64,000 bases of DNA from Lachnospiraceae bacterium (lineage in GTDB: Bacteria; Bacillota; Clostridia; Lachnospirales; Lachnospiraceae): assembly GCA_910576335.1 (NCBI GenBank), contig CAJTIU010000027.1, positions 1-64,000 on the forward strand, read 5' to 3'. Positions 7,619-16,856 of the stretch are shown piece after piece. The position numbers and the translations under genes were made by a program. A model generated the notes under the pieces. The model was not told where the DNA came from. It ran no database searches and saw nothing but the letters and a program-made list of their open reading frames with translations. The stretch's first letter is position 1, and every line of letters starts with the position of its first letter.

Positions 7619-9016
7619 CTAAAAACGGAAATAAATAAACGGATTGTAGGTGCCTCCCGCCAGATTCATCATGCATAATAACAGAATCACCATGGAAAGT
7701 ACCCATGAGGCGCCTTCCAGCCGGGGATTCTTTTTCAGACGTTCCGTCAGGGGGACAGAAGCCAGAATTCCGGCGAGAAAGGCTGTAATATGTACTGGTG
7801 TCAGAAGTGACAGGCACAGTCTCATGGCAGAGGGCTCAAAGTGAAAACCTGAGACCATTTCCCGAATCCAGAAAAGTCCCTGCCCCATATGATCCGCCCG
7901 GAAAAATACGAAGCCTGCCAGAACGACCAGAAGGACATAAATATGCCTTGCGATCTTAAACCCGCCCTTATTCTCACTCTTCTGGAAAAAGGGAAGGTAT
8001 TCTTCAAGCATGAGAAAGAATCCGTGGTACAGCCCCCAGAACAAAAAAGTGACATTGGCGCCGTGCCAGATTCCGGTACATGCAAAGACAATGAACTTAT
8101 TGATACAGGTCCGGGTCTTTCCCTTCCGGTTGCCTCCAAGTGGAATATACAGGTATTCTCTGAACCAGCTAGAGAGGGAGATATGCCATCTCCGCCAGAA
8201 TTCCCTTATAGAGACAGAGGTATAGGGATACTGGAAGTTTTCTTTAAAGTGAAAGCCGAACATCCAGCCCAGACCGATTGCCATATCACTGTACCCGCTG
8301 AAGTCAAAGTAGATCTGAAGCATATAAGCGGCTGCGCCCAGCCAGGCATTTAATATATTAATGTCTGAGGCAGGGGCGGCATACAGTGTATCGGCAATGA
8401 CACCCATATAGTTGGCAATCAGCACCTTCTTCCCAAGACCCGTAATGAACCGCCGGATCCCTTCCGAGACCTCGGACAGGGTCTGCCTGCGGTTCATCAG
8501 CTCCTGGTCAATGTCATGATATTTTACAATCGGCCCCGCAATCAGCTGCGGGAAAAAGGAAATGTACAGAAGAATCCGGATAAAGTTCTTCTGCGCGTCT
8601 ACATCCCTGCGGTATACGTCAATGACGTAGGACATTGCCTGAAATGTAAAAAACGAGATGCCGATGGGCAGAGCAAGCTGCGGAACCGGGACATTCAGCC
8701 CGGTCAGCGCATTCAGGGACTCTGCCAGAAATCCGGCATATTTAAATACACCTAAAAATCCGAGATTTTCAATCACTGCCAGTATCAGAAATATACGCCG
8801 GCGTGCCTGAAAGTTTTGAATCAGCAGCGCCCACAGGAAGTTGAAAAATGCAGTTGTGATCATCAGAATGACATACACAGGCTCCCCGTATGCGTAGAAG
8901 AGCAGGCTGGCAATGAGAAGGAGCAAATTCTGTATTGCCACAGACCGGGTCAGGGAATACAGAATCAATACGGCAGGTAAAAATATACTTAGAAATACAA
9001 GTGAACTAAAAACCAT
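7619..9016 (-). CDS. MBOAT family O-acyltransferase (AlgI/DltB-like)
   Basis: A 465-residue polytopic membrane protein with about ten hydrophobic segments. Family motifs are QLIAGPIVKY (158-167), DFSGYSDMAIGLG (238-250), FWRRWHISLSSWFREYLYIP (273-292), and WHGANVTFLFWGLYHG (317-332). The invariant histidines are probably His318 and His331. MBOAT proteins move acyl groups from the cytoplasm to an extracellular acceptor, here most likely acetyl to the DHHW protein next door. Length and topology match AlgI. It begins 9 nt after the transglutaminase-like gene, in one operon. Confidence 0.88.
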   Translation of the reverse strand: MVFSSLVFLSIFLPAVLILYSLTRSVAIQNLLLLIASLLFYAYGEPVYVILMITTAFFNFLWALLIQNFQARRRIFLILAVIENLGFLGVFKYAGFLAESLNALTGLNVPVPQLALPIGISFFTFQAMSYVIDVYRRDVDAQKNFIRILLYISFFPQLIAGPIVKYHDIDQELMNRRQTLSEVSEGIRRFITGLGKKVLIANYMGVIADTLYAAPASDINILNAWLGAAAYMLQIYFDFSGYSDMAIGLGWMFGFHFKENFQYPYTSVSIREFWRRWHISLSSWFREYLYIPLGGNRKGKTRTCINKFIVFACTGIWHGANVTFLFWGLYHGFFLMLEEYLPFFQKSENKGGFKIARHIYVLLVVLAGFVFFRADHMGQGLFWIREMVSGFHFEPSAMRLCLSLLTPVHITAFLAGILASVPLTERLKKNPRLEGASWVLSMVILLLCMMNLAGGTYNPFIYFRF

Positions 9017-9025
9017 GGCCGGCTC

Positions 9026-9640
9026 CTACCACTTTACAGTTGTATATTTTACTTCTTTGAAATTATTATAGGTCTTTTTAAGCTTATTTCTTTTCTTTAA
9101 AAAATATTTCCCAGAGCTTTTTGCAGCAAATTTGTCCATATTGGGGTCACAGATATACCAGGAGGAACCAATCTTGATCTCTGCCCAGGCATGGGGCTGC
9201 ACTCTTGATTTGTTAAATCCATTTGTCTTTCCGATTGCAATACGTGTCTTATAGCCGGTTGCTTTTTGCGCCATAAAAGCATATGCAGCAGCAAAATGAT
9301 AGCAGCTTCCCGCTTTTTTCTTATACATCTCAGAGGCAAAGGTTTTCTCCCAGCCTTTTTTTGCCTTAAAGCCCATGGCGCGTCCATATTCGTATGTATT
9401 CTCGGAATATTTAAAAAGCTTTTTTAATCTGGTCTTTTTACTGTCCTTCTTACTGGTCTGCTTACTAATAATGTTAGTGACTGTTTTCTCCAGCTTTTTC
9501 GATGACTTTGAAGCTGCCTGTGCAGTTAAAGAGGCAGACGGGGCAAGCATTGTAAGAGCCCCGGCGGCCAGACATACAACCAGAAGCAGGGCAAAGTCCC
9601 TCTTTATAATTTTATTTTTTAATTTTATTTTTTCCTTCAT
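9026..9640 (-). CDS. Small secreted transglutaminase-like protein
   Basis: A 204-residue exported protein. A signal segment covers about residues 10-43. There are no wall-binding repeats; nearly all of the mature protein is the transglutaminase-like domain with probable triad Cys113 (AGSC), His150 (QPHAW) and Asp165 (YICD). The start at 9640 is preferred to the ATG 18 nt upstream because GAGGAG lies 5 nt before it. This is the third such enzyme in the operon, which suggests a shared extracellular peptide-processing role. Confidence 0.75.
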   Translation of the reverse strand: MKEKIKLKNKIIKRDFALLLVVCLAAGALTMLAPSASLTAQAASKSSKKLEKTVTNIISKQTSKKDSKKTRLKKLFKYSENTYEYGRAMGFKAKKGWEKTFASEMYKKKAGSCYHFAAAYAFMAQKATGYKTRIAIGKTNGFNKSRVQPHAWAEIKIGSSWYICDPNMDKFAAKSSGKYFLKKRNKLKKTYNNFKEVKYTTVKW

Positions 9641-9701
9641 AGTAACTCCTCTTTTCATAGCTGCCCGGTATGGCTGCAGCTGTTGTTTTTTCCTTCTGTT
9701 G

Positions 9702-10421
9702 CTATTCTACTCCCATAAAGTATTCTTCTCCGGAATCCGTTTTGAATGTATAGACAGTAAAGTTTTTGTATTTTAAGATTCCATCCTTGCCATCCATTCC
9801 GTTCAGCTTGAAGCAGCCTGCCACATAGTCTGCTTTTTTGGGATTTCCAATGATCTTTTTGACAGGCGCGAAGGGCTGTTCTCTTTTTGCAGCCTTACGC
9901 AGCGCGGCAGTTTTCTTCTTATCGTAGGTTCCGTTTGCCTTAAAGCAGTAGAACTTTTCCTTAAAAGCTTCAATTCCAGTGACCATCTCGCCTGTATCGT
10001 AAAAATAATTCTTTTTGTTTCTGGACCATCCCTTTACAGCCATGCCTTTGGAGTTGACCTGGTATTTTTTCTTCCCGATTTTAACGACTTTTGTACTGGG
10101 TGGCTGCATGAGCTGTCCCTTCTTATTAAATACATAATATCTTCCTCTCACCTTACAGCTCAGAGTGGCAGCGTTGCCGTTCTTCTTAAAATAGTACTTT
10201 TTTCCGCCAATCTCCCGCCAGCAATTCTTAAGCATTTTGCCGTTCATATAATAACGGCAGCAGCCATTCTGCCGTCTCATTCCATCCCCTCTCGCGGCAT
10301 GAACAGTTGCTGCCGCTGCGCTGCCGGTTCCGGGCAGGGAACTGAAAGGAACTGACAGAACAGCAGACAATGCCAGAACACATAATACTGCAAACAGAGT
10401 TTTCCTTTTCTTTTTTTTCAT
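9702..10421 (-). CDS. Secreted cell-wall-binding-repeat protein
   Basis: A 239-residue exported protein, probably the first gene of the surface operon. A signal peptide covers about residues 1-38. Three or more aromatic repeats of the choline/glucan-binding type follow (IGGKKYYFKKNGNAATLS, VRGRYYVFNKKGQLM, GMAVKGWSRNKKNYFYDTG). The last 80 residues form a small C-terminal domain I do not recognise. ATG 10421 is chosen because GGAAGGAG precedes it and the longer frame upstream runs through the promoter. No catalytic residues are visible, so it may be a structural wall protein. Confidence 0.7.
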   Translation of the reverse strand: MKKKKRKTLFAVLCVLALSAVLSVPFSSLPGTGSAAAATVHAARGDGMRRQNGCCRYYMNGKMLKNCWREIGGKKYYFKKNGNAATLSCKVRGRYYVFNKKGQLMQPPSTKVVKIGKKKYQVNSKGMAVKGWSRNKKNYFYDTGEMVTGIEAFKEKFYCFKANGTYDKKKTAALRKAAKREQPFAPVKKIIGNPKKADYVAGCFKLNGMDGKDGILKYKNFTVYTFKTDSGEEYFMGVE

Positions 10422-10469
10422 TTTAGTTTCTTTTCTCCTTCCTCTTTTGGTTATTTTTACCACGAATAT

Positions 10470-10498
10470 ATTATACTGAATGAGATATGGAAAATCAA
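10470..10498 (-). promoter_or_regulatory. Promoter of the surface operon
   Basis: On the minus strand, -35 TTGATT (complement of 10493-10498) and a perfect -10 TATAAT (complement of 10470-10475) are 17 nt apart. The expected start is about 40 nt ahead of the ATG at 10421. No other good promoter is seen before the later genes down to 3685, which are closely packed. Confidence 0.75.
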
Positions 10499-10522
10499 GC
10501 ACCAGGATATTACCTTATAATA

Positions 10523-10594
10523 GTTACGATTCGGGGCGGTCATGTTCTTACGGAATGCGCAATTTATGCGCATTCCTGACCCGTGAACAGTAAC
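10523..10594. repeat. GTTAC-family element, shortened copy (72 bp)
   Basis: Starts GTTACGATTCGGGGCGG and ends CCGTGAACAGTAAC, with the hairpin GGAATGCGC/GCGCATTCC inside. It is the element at 1379-1524 with the first third and the central segment missing. It directly abuts the stop codon of the DUF885 gene at 10595. Confidence 0.7.
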
Positions 10595-12331
10595 TTAAAT
10601 GTACTTCCTGAGGATATCAAATGGAGCAGGCCCCACATCCAGCACTGCTTTATGGAACCGTTCCTGTGAAAATTTATCGCCCCATTTTTTTATGGCATCT
10701 TTTTTGAGCTCCAGGAATTCTACATATCCAATATAATATTTGAGGTAATTTCCAGGATCAGTGACAATGAGGCTGTAGATTTCCTCCACTGTACTCGTGT
10801 CCCTGATTCCATAGTCCCGGAAAAAAGCAACTGTATCAAGGAGCGACCACCCGTCATAATGGATTCCTATGTCAGCAAGCGCATAAAGACCCAGTATTAC
10901 AGAGGCATTCCTCTGGGTCAGCAGCGCCTGTTCCCTGGTAAGGGGTGTAAAATAATAGCTCAGCATCTCGCTGTAGGTTGCCCAACCCTCTGTATAGCCG
11001 CCGAAGCTTAAGACATTTCTGACAGGATCCGGAGAGGTGGCGGAGTAATAGGTCGTCTGATACAGGTGTCCGGGATAGCCCTCATGGGCGAGTGTCGTAA
11101 AAAGTGACAGACTGTCAGGCATATGTCCCTTGTTGATGTAGATGACATTATTCTCCATGTCATCAATGGCCGGGATCATGTAGAATGCGGGGCTTAAATA
11201 CTCCTCCATGGATTCCTGGACATATTTAATCCGGGTATCCACATCAGGGGACGCCGGAAAAAGACCGTCAAGCCCGGTTTTTAGCTGATTCAGAATTTCT
11301 TCCGGAGAGGTTCCTGAAAGGATATTCTGCCGGGGCTCTGTGGAGGAGGCATCTGTCTTCCCGGAGTCTTTATATGACTCGGCCAGTACCTTCTGTATGG
11401 CGGCGGTATCGTCTGCCATCTGCGAAAGGGTGAGAGCCCTAAGTTCCGGAATCGTACGAGAGGAGCCGGTCTGGGATGCTACAGTCAGCTCGTAATATTT
11501 TTTCCCATCAGGAAGGTGACATAAGCCGCCATTATTTTTTCCGGTTCCGCGAAGCCTTGTCAGGCCGTCGATCAGATTCTGATAGGCAGGAAAGACGCAG
11601 GTCTCAATATGAAGCCGGTTTGTGTCAATACAGCGCTTTTCTTCTGCTTTGGAAAGGGTCAGCTCCTTTAGCCTTTCCTCGAAAGATGAGAAGAGATAGT
11701 TAGAGGAACCCATCTGTATAAATGTCTTACATTCCTTAACCAGTGCATCTGCATTGCTGTCTGACATGAAAAGCCCTGCATTGGATTTTGCCTGTTCGAA
11801 TTCCAAAATCGAGCGGAAGTATTCTGGCACCTGGGTCAGCAACTCAAGGTAATCTTCGCAGTCACTAAGCTGATAGAAGCGGTACTCAGACAGGATAACC
11901 GGAAGCTGCGCCTGAGTGCCGGTAAGCGGGGCCAGAGGCTCTTCGTACAGAAGATACTCTGCCTCCTTCAGACTGGACTTCAAGGAATGCTCCAGAATGT
12001 CGAAGGTGAGCTGGTTTTCCCTTGAAAGCTGGTTTTGCCTGAAGGAATGAAGAAGGGACAGTTCATTTTCCAAAGAGGCACAGACGGCAGCGCGGTCTGT
12101 TCCCATGTAACCCAGTGATACCGGGATATCAGAGATGCCAAAAGCTCCAGGGTCTTTTAATGTATAATGCAGGGAAATGGTATTTGCAGAGACCTCCCGG
12201 AGAAACAGACTGGAGGTATAGCTTTCAAATTCACTATTTTCATCCTGCTTCGCGCACTGGACGAGAAAGGAGTCTGTAAAGAGCACAGACAAAAAAAGAA
12301 GCAGGGCAATAACGGATCGTTTTTTTGACAT
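10595..12331 (-). CDS. DUF885 family lipoprotein, probable metallopeptidase
   Basis: A 578-residue exported protein with a lipobox-like FLVQC (Cys26). The body matches the DUF885 family; the diagnostic zinc-binding motif HEGYPGH is at residues 416-422, preceded by FTTLAHEG. It is followed by GGYTEGWATYSEM, where the glutamate is the likely third zinc ligand. DUF885 proteins resemble M2/M3-type peptidases with a helical fold and are thought to cleave peptides outside the cell. Length is typical. It stands alone on the minus strand, upstream of the surface operon. Confidence 0.8.
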   Translation of the reverse strand: MSKKRSVIALLLFLSVLFTDSFLVQCAKQDENSEFESYTSSLFLREVSANTISLHYTLKDPGAFGISDIPVSLGYMGTDRAAVCASLENELSLLHSFRQNQLSRENQLTFDILEHSLKSSLKEAEYLLYEEPLAPLTGTQAQLPVILSEYRFYQLSDCEDYLELLTQVPEYFRSILEFEQAKSNAGLFMSDSNADALVKECKTFIQMGSSNYLFSSFEERLKELTLSKAEEKRCIDTNRLHIETCVFPAYQNLIDGLTRLRGTGKNNGGLCHLPDGKKYYELTVASQTGSSRTIPELRALTLSQMADDTAAIQKVLAESYKDSGKTDASSTEPRQNILSGTSPEEILNQLKTGLDGLFPASPDVDTRIKYVQESMEEYLSPAFYMIPAIDDMENNVIYINKGHMPDSLSLFTTLAHEGYPGHLYQTTYYSATSPDPVRNVLSFGGYTEGWATYSEMLSYYFTPLTREQALLTQRNASVILGLYALADIGIHYDGWSLLDTVAFFRDYGIRDTSTVEEIYSLIVTDPGNYLKYYIGYVEFLELKKDAIKKWGDKFSQERFHKAVLDVGPAPFDILRKYI

Positions 12332-12380
12332 AATAATCCTTACATATGAGATTTTTACTATATATATGCGAGAAATATAA

Positions 12381-12409
12381 TTGACATGTACCTTATATAC
12401 GTATTAAAA
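12381..12409 (+). promoter_or_regulatory. Candidate promoter of the lipoprotein gene
   Basis: A perfect -35 TTGACA (12381-12386) with TTAAAA 17 nt downstream (12404-12409) as a weak -10, or TATTAA at 12402 with a 15-nt spacer. It points to the lipoprotein gene at 12507, leaving the GTAAC element 12423-12476 within the leader RNA. Confidence 0.45.
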
Positions 12410-12422
12410 TAAACAAAGCAAT

Positions 12423-12476
12423 GTAACTATTCAGCAGGCCTGCCCGGGCGGGGCGGGGAATTCGCTGGGCAGTTAC
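12423..12476. repeat. GTAAC-family element (54 bp)
   Basis: Bounded by GTAACTATTCAGC and GCAGTTAC with a G+C-rich centre (GCCTGCCCGGGCGGGGCGGGG). It lies in the leader of the lipoprotein gene, 30 nt before its ATG. Confidence 0.6.
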
Positions 12477-12506
12477 AAGGTAATAACGCCAGAAGGGAGA
12501 AGAGCA

Positions 12507-13127
12507 ATGAAAAGGGCAGGCAGATTGATGGCGGCAGCCGTAGCAGTAGTTATGTGTATGGGACTGGCCGCATGTGGGAAGGACTTTGATGCAACAGGGT
12601 ATACAAAAAGTGTATTAGATGCGAATTATCATGGAGAATATGAGGACTATGCAAAGTTCCGGGATCTTTCGGAAAAGGAAGCAAAGGCAGAGATTGAGGA
12701 TGGGATGGATGCCCAGGTTGACTCGGCGTTTGCCGGACAGAGCATAAGCGATGAGTCCAAGGAAAAGTATAAGACAGCGGTGATTGGAATTATGAAGCTG
12801 TCGAAGTACAAGGTAAAAGAAGCTAAGGAGCAGGATGACGGAAGCTACATTGTGCCGGTAGAGATTGAACCAGTGGATGCATTCAGTACAGCCAATGACG
12901 TAATTGAGAAGATTACGAAGAAGTATTCAAAAAAAGGAAAGGACTTAAGTGACCCGAATGTGCTGGTTGACATTTTGGTGGATGCCCTGAATAGAGGGAT
13001 TAAGAAAAATACTTACGGGGAGGCAGTGACTGTTGAGGTCAAGGTGGCCCAGGACGGGGAAAAGGCATATGGCATTGGTGAGGATGAGGTAAGCGCCCTC
13101 GAAAGCGCAATGTTCCCGGGAATGTAA
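12507..13127 (+). CDS. Small lipoprotein of unknown function
   Basis: A 206-residue lipoprotein with signal and lipobox GLAAC (Cys23). The mature part is acidic and helical, with an IEPVDAFSTANDVIEKI segment resembling the DUF5105-like lipoproteins of Firmicutes. No catalytic motif is visible. The ribosome site AAGGGAG is 9 nt upstream. The next gene (regulator) starts 40 nt later with its own AGGAGG. Membrane location is well supported; function is not known. Confidence 0.7.
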   Translation: MKRAGRLMAAAVAVVMCMGLAACGKDFDATGYTKSVLDANYHGEYEDYAKFRDLSEKEAKAEIEDGMDAQVDSAFAGQSISDESKEKYKTAVIGIMKLSKYKVKEAKEQDDGSYIVPVEIEPVDAFSTANDVIEKITKKYSKKGKDLSDPNVLVDILVDALNRGIKKNTYGEAVTVEVKVAQDGEKAYGIGEDEVSALESAMFPGM

Positions 13128-13167
13128 AAGGCTGATGAGACATTTGATATAGATAGGAGGAAAACCG

Positions 13168-14253
13168 GTGTTATCAAATCAGGTATTGCACAAAACGGTA
13201 CAAAATATACACAATGTTACAGGATTTGAATGCTCTATATGGGATGTTCAGGGAAATTGTATTGTGACAACAAGGGAAAAAGCAAAGGAGCTTCAAAAAG
13301 AGATAGAGATATTTCTGGAGTATACGGATGCTGAGACGAAGGGAAGCATTTTAGGAAACAGAGGTCTCTTTTTAGTAAGTGACGGCGAGGAACCGGTATA
13401 TGTCCTTGCGCTCAGAGGGGACCAGGCAGCCTTACGGGTCGTAGGCGGCCTTGGGGCTGGCCAGCTTGAAGGACTGATCACAGCATATAAAGAGCGGATG
13501 GATAAGAACCGTTTTATTCAGAATCTGATTCTGGACAATATGCTTCTTGTGGACATCTATAATCAGGCGAAGAAGATGCGAATTCCGGTAGAGCAGCGCA
13601 GAGCCGTATTCCTGATTGAGCCAAGGAATGAGGGGGACAACCTTGTCCTGGAGACTATGCGCGGACTGTATGCAACAGGCAATAAAGATTTTGTTACTGC
13701 AGTGGACGAAAGGCATATTATTCTGGTAAAGGCGCTGGAGGTTACAGAAGATTATGCTACACTGAACCACATTGCCCGCGTGCTTGTGGACACATTGAAT
13801 ATGGAGGCTATGGTAAGCGTACGTGTGGCATTCAGCACGATTGCAGGGGAACTTAAGGATGTGTCCCGTTCCTATAAGGAGGCGCAGATGGCGCTGGAAG
13901 TAGGACGGGTATTCTATGCGGATAAAAATGTTCTGGCATATAATGAACTTGGCATCGGACGGCTGATCCACCAGCTTCCGCCGTCACTGTGCGGGATGTT
14001 TTTAAATGAGGTGTTCGAGCATGGAGGAGAGGAGCATTTTGAGGAAGAGGAGCTGACGACAGTCTATACATTCTTTGATAATAATCTGAATATATCTGAG
14101 ACTGCCAGACAGTTATACATCCATCGGAACACACTCGTGTACCGGCTGGAAAAGATTCAGAAAAGGACAGGCCTGGATGTACGCGTATTTGAGGATGCGC
14201 TGACATTCAAGATTGCTATGATGGTAGCAGACCATATGAAAAATATAGTGTAA
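13168..14253 (+). CDS. CdaR/PucR-type transcriptional regulator
   Basis: A 361-residue DNA-binding protein. The N-terminal 120 residues (HKTVQNIHNVTGFECSIWD) match a CdaR-type sugar-diacid-recognition sensor domain. The C-terminus is a PucR-type helix-turn-helix: FFDNNLNISETARQLYIHRN, then TLVYRLEKIQKRTGLD. The middle is a GGDEF-like CdaR region. CdaR proteins activate catabolism of glycerate/glucarate-type acids. GTG start with AGGAGG 7 nt upstream. The following aconitase-family gene, 144 nt downstream in the same direction, is a plausible target, but this is inferred from position only. Confidence 0.8.
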   Translation: MLSNQVLHKTVQNIHNVTGFECSIWDVQGNCIVTTREKAKELQKEIEIFLEYTDAETKGSILGNRGLFLVSDGEEPVYVLALRGDQAALRVVGGLGAGQLEGLITAYKERMDKNRFIQNLILDNMLLVDIYNQAKKMRIPVEQRRAVFLIEPRNEGDNLVLETMRGLYATGNKDFVTAVDERHIILVKALEVTEDYATLNHIARVLVDTLNMEAMVSVRVAFSTIAGELKDVSRSYKEAQMALEVGRVFYADKNVLAYNELGIGRLIHQLPPSLCGMFLNEVFEHGGEEHFEEEELTTVYTFFDNNLNISETARQLYIHRNTLVYRLEKIQKRTGLDVRVFEDALTFKIAMMVADHMKNIV

Positions 14254-14287
14254 CGCCGGCTGACGGCAGCACAGCAGATGGAAGAAC

Positions 14288-14368
14288 GTAACAGTTCAGG
14301 CAGGTCTGTGCATTTACGGCACAGACCGTAAGAAAATGATTCAGGAGTGAAGGTATCTGAACTGTTAC
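14288..14368. repeat. GTAAC-family element (81 bp)
   Basis: Perfect 12-bp terminal inverted repeat GTAACAGTTCAG/CTGAACTGTTAC. Inside is a hairpin GGTCTGTGC/GCACAGACC followed by CGTAAGAAAATGATTCAGGA, an interior also found at 32454-32585 and, decayed, at 47010-47140. It lies in the leader of the hydratase gene. Confidence 0.75.
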
Positions 14369-14397
14369 GGAAAAACAATCAGGAGGAGACAAGAATT

Positions 14398-16710
14398 ATG
14401 ACAGCATCAAACAGCAGACAGACAGGGCAGACCCTGAGAGTATATGACAGGGGCGTCTATCTCTTGAACGGAGAAGAGATTGTGGAGGACGCACAGGAAG
14501 TAAAGGCGAGAACCGGGCAGGAAGCTTTGCCAGAGGAGCTTGCGAAGCAGACAATGGCATATCGGATCCTTGAGGAACACAATACCTCCGGAAACATGGA
14601 GCAGCTTCAGATTAAGTTTGACAAGCTGACGTCCCACGACATTACATTTGTAGGAATCATCCAGACAGCACGGGCTTCCGGACTGGAGAGATTTCCGATC
14701 CCATATGTGCTTACCAACTGTCACAACTCTTTGTGCGCAGTGGGCGGAACAATTAATGAGGATGACCACATGTTTGGCCTGACCTGCGCGAAAAAATACG
14801 GAGGAGTATATGTACCGCCCCACCAGGCGGTTATTCACCAGTATGCCCGCGAGATGCTGGCAGGCGGAGGCAGGATGATTCTTGGCTCGGACAGCCATAC
14901 CCGTTACGGTGCGCTCGGGACAATGGCTATGGGCGAGGGCGGCCCGGAGCTTGTGAAGCAGCTTCTGAATAAGACCTATGATATCAAGATGCCGGGGGTA
15001 GTAGGAATCTACCTGGACGGAGAGCCTGCAAAGGGAGTTGGTCCCCAGGATGTGGCGCTGGCGATTATTGGTGCGACATTTGCAGATGGATATGTCAACA
15101 ATAAGGTCATGGAATTTGTCGGACCAGGTGTCGGAAAGCTCAGCGCTGATTTCCGGATTGGTATTGATGTTATGACGACCGAGACCACCTGTCTGTCCTC
15201 CATTTGGACAACAGACGAAAAGATTCGTGAATTCTATGAAATCCATGGACGGGAAGAGGACTATAAAGAACTTGCACCCGGCGCAGCAGCATACTATGAC
15301 GGCATGGTATATGTGAATTTAAGCAAGATTAAGCCCATGATTGCAATGCCGTTCCATCCGTCCAATGTCTATACCATAGACGAGGTAAATGCAAACCTTG
15401 CCGATATTCTTCATGATGTAGAGCAGAAGGCCGCCGTAAGCCTTGGAGGCGCAGTGGACTATTCCCTGCAAAGCAAGATCCGGGACGGAAGACTCTACGT
15501 AGACCAGGGACTGATCGCCGGCTGTGCAGGCGGAGGATTTGAAAATATCTGCGCGGCAGCGGACATTATAAAGGGTCATTATATCGGTGCGGATGAATTC
15601 ACCTTCAGTGTATATCCGGCAAGCACGCCAATCTATATGGAACTGGTGAAAAACGGTGCAGTCGCTGACCTGATGGCTGCAGGAACCATTGTAAAGACTG
15701 CATTCTGCGGGCCATGCTTCGGTGCAGGAGACACGCCGGCTAACAATGCATTCTCCATCCGCCACTCTACAAGAAACTTTCCGAACCGTGAAGGTTCAAA
15801 GCTTCAGAGCGGACAGATTGCATCTGTAGCTCTCATGGATGCACGCTCCATTGCAGCAACAGCAGCAAACCAGGGTTACCTTACACCGGCAACAGCAATG
15901 GATGTGGAATACAGCGGAAAGAAATACCACTTCGACAAGACGATTTACGCAAACCGTGTATTTGACAGCCACGGGGAAGCAGATTCGTCCGTGGAGATTA
16001 AATTTGGCCCCAACATAAAAGACTGGCCGGCAATGCCGGCGCTCCCTGAAAATCTGATCCTTAAGATTGTATCCGAGATCCACGATCCGGTTACCACAAC
16101 AGATGAGCTCATTCCTTCCGGAGAGACCTCATCCTACAGATCGAATCCCCTTGGACTTGCAGAATTCGCATTATCCAGGAAGGATCCCGCATATGTAGGC
16201 CGCGCGAAGGAAGTACAGGCAGCACAGAAGGCAATCGAGGCAGAACAGTGCCCGGCAGAAGCGCTGGAAGAGTTAAAGCCAGTCATGCAGACGATCCACG
16301 GGAAGTATCCGGAGATTGACCGGACCAATGCAGGCGTAGGCAGCACCATCTTTGCTGTAAAGCCAGGCGATGGCTCCGCCAGAGAACAGGCGGCATCCTG
16401 CCAGAAGGTACTCGGCGGTTGGGCAAACATCGCCAATGAGTACGCGACAAAGAGATACCGTTCCAACCTGATCAACTGGGGCATGCTCCCGTTCATAACC
16501 GAAGCCAGCCACGAAGCACTTCCGTTCAAAAACGGAGACTACCTCTTCGTGCCAGAGATCAGAAAAGCCATCGAAGAAAAACAGACAGAAATCAAAGCAT
16601 ATGTCATCCGGGAAGAGCTGGAAGAGATCCAGCTGAAGCTGGGGGACATGACAGATAACGAGAGAGAGATTATCCTTAAAGGATGCCTGATAAATTATTA
16701 TAGAGGATAA
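14398..16710 (+). CDS. Aconitase-family hydratase
   Basis: A 770-residue cytoplasmic iron-sulfur enzyme of the aconitase superfamily. Cluster ligands are Cys376 (IAGC) and Cys437/Cys440 (FCGPC); their 61- and 3-residue spacing fits aconitases. The substrate-loop GSDSHTRYG is at 163-171, and the C-terminal swivel domain carries [12 protein letters not shown]-like [12 protein letters not shown]. Around the first cysteine the sequence is [12 protein letters not shown] rather than GSCTNS, so it belongs with the divergent YbhJ-like hydratases and may not act on citrate. ATG 14398 has GGAGGAG upstream; the longer frame would start inside the repeat element. Confidence 0.75.
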   Translation: MTASNSRQTGQTLRVYDRGVYLLNGEEIVEDAQEVKARTGQEALPEELAKQTMAYRILEEHNTSGNMEQLQIKFDKLTSHDITFVGIIQTARASGLERFPIPYVLTNCHNSLCAVGGTINEDDHMFGLTCAKKYGGVYVPPHQAVIHQYAREMLAGGGRMILGSDSHTRYGALGTMAMGEGGPELVKQLLNKTYDIKMPGVVGIYLDGEPAKGVGPQDVALAIIGATFADGYVNNKVMEFVGPGVGKLSADFRIGIDVMTTETTCLSSIWTTDEKIREFYEIHGREEDYKELAPGAAAYYDGMVYVNLSKIKPMIAMPFHPSNVYTIDEVNANLADILHDVEQKAAVSLGGAVDYSLQSKIRDGRLYVDQGLIAGCAGGGFENICAAADIIKGHYIGADEFTFSVYPASTPIYMELVKNGAVADLMAAGTIVKTAFCGPCFGAGDTPANNAFSIRHSTRNFPNREGSKLQSGQIASVALMDARSIAATAANQGYLTPATAMDVEYSGKKYHFDKTIYANRVFDSHGEADSSVEIKFGPNIKDWPAMPALPENLILKIVSEIHDPVTTTDELIPSGETSSYRSNPLGLAEFALSRKDPAYVGRAKEVQAAQKAIEAEQCPAEALEELKPVMQTIHGKYPEIDRTNAGVGSTIFAVKPGDGSAREQAASCQKVLGGWANIANEYATKRYRSNLINWGMLPFITEASHEALPFKNGDYLFVPEIRKAIEEKQTEIKAYVIREELEEIQLKLGDMTDNEREIILKGCLINYYRG

Positions 16711-16715
16711 TGCGC

Positions 16716-16759
16716 AAATTGGGGACGGGGTATTTCTAGAAATACCCCGTCCCCAATTT
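16716..16759. repeat. Perfect 44-bp GGGGACGGGG palindrome
   Basis: AAATTGGGGACGGGGTATTT (16716-16735) is repeated in perfect inverted orientation after a CT/AG centre, so 22 of 22 bases pair with no free loop. A partial third unit, TTACCCTGTCCCCAAT, follows. Such GGGGACGGGG units are typical of REP-like repeats linked to RAYT transposases. It may also end transcription of the hydratase gene. Confidence 0.75.
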
Positions 16760-16856
16760 AATTTTACCCTGTCCCCAATGCAACACTTGCACCTTTTTTT
16801 GACTCTTATATATAGCAACACAAAGTACTTTGGATATCCATAAGGGAGGAGAAGAT

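Noticed and set aside
14347-14397. Upstream ATG for the aconitase-family gene
   Set aside because: It lies inside the GTAAC element and lacks a ribosome site; ATG 14398 has GGAGGAG at proper distance.
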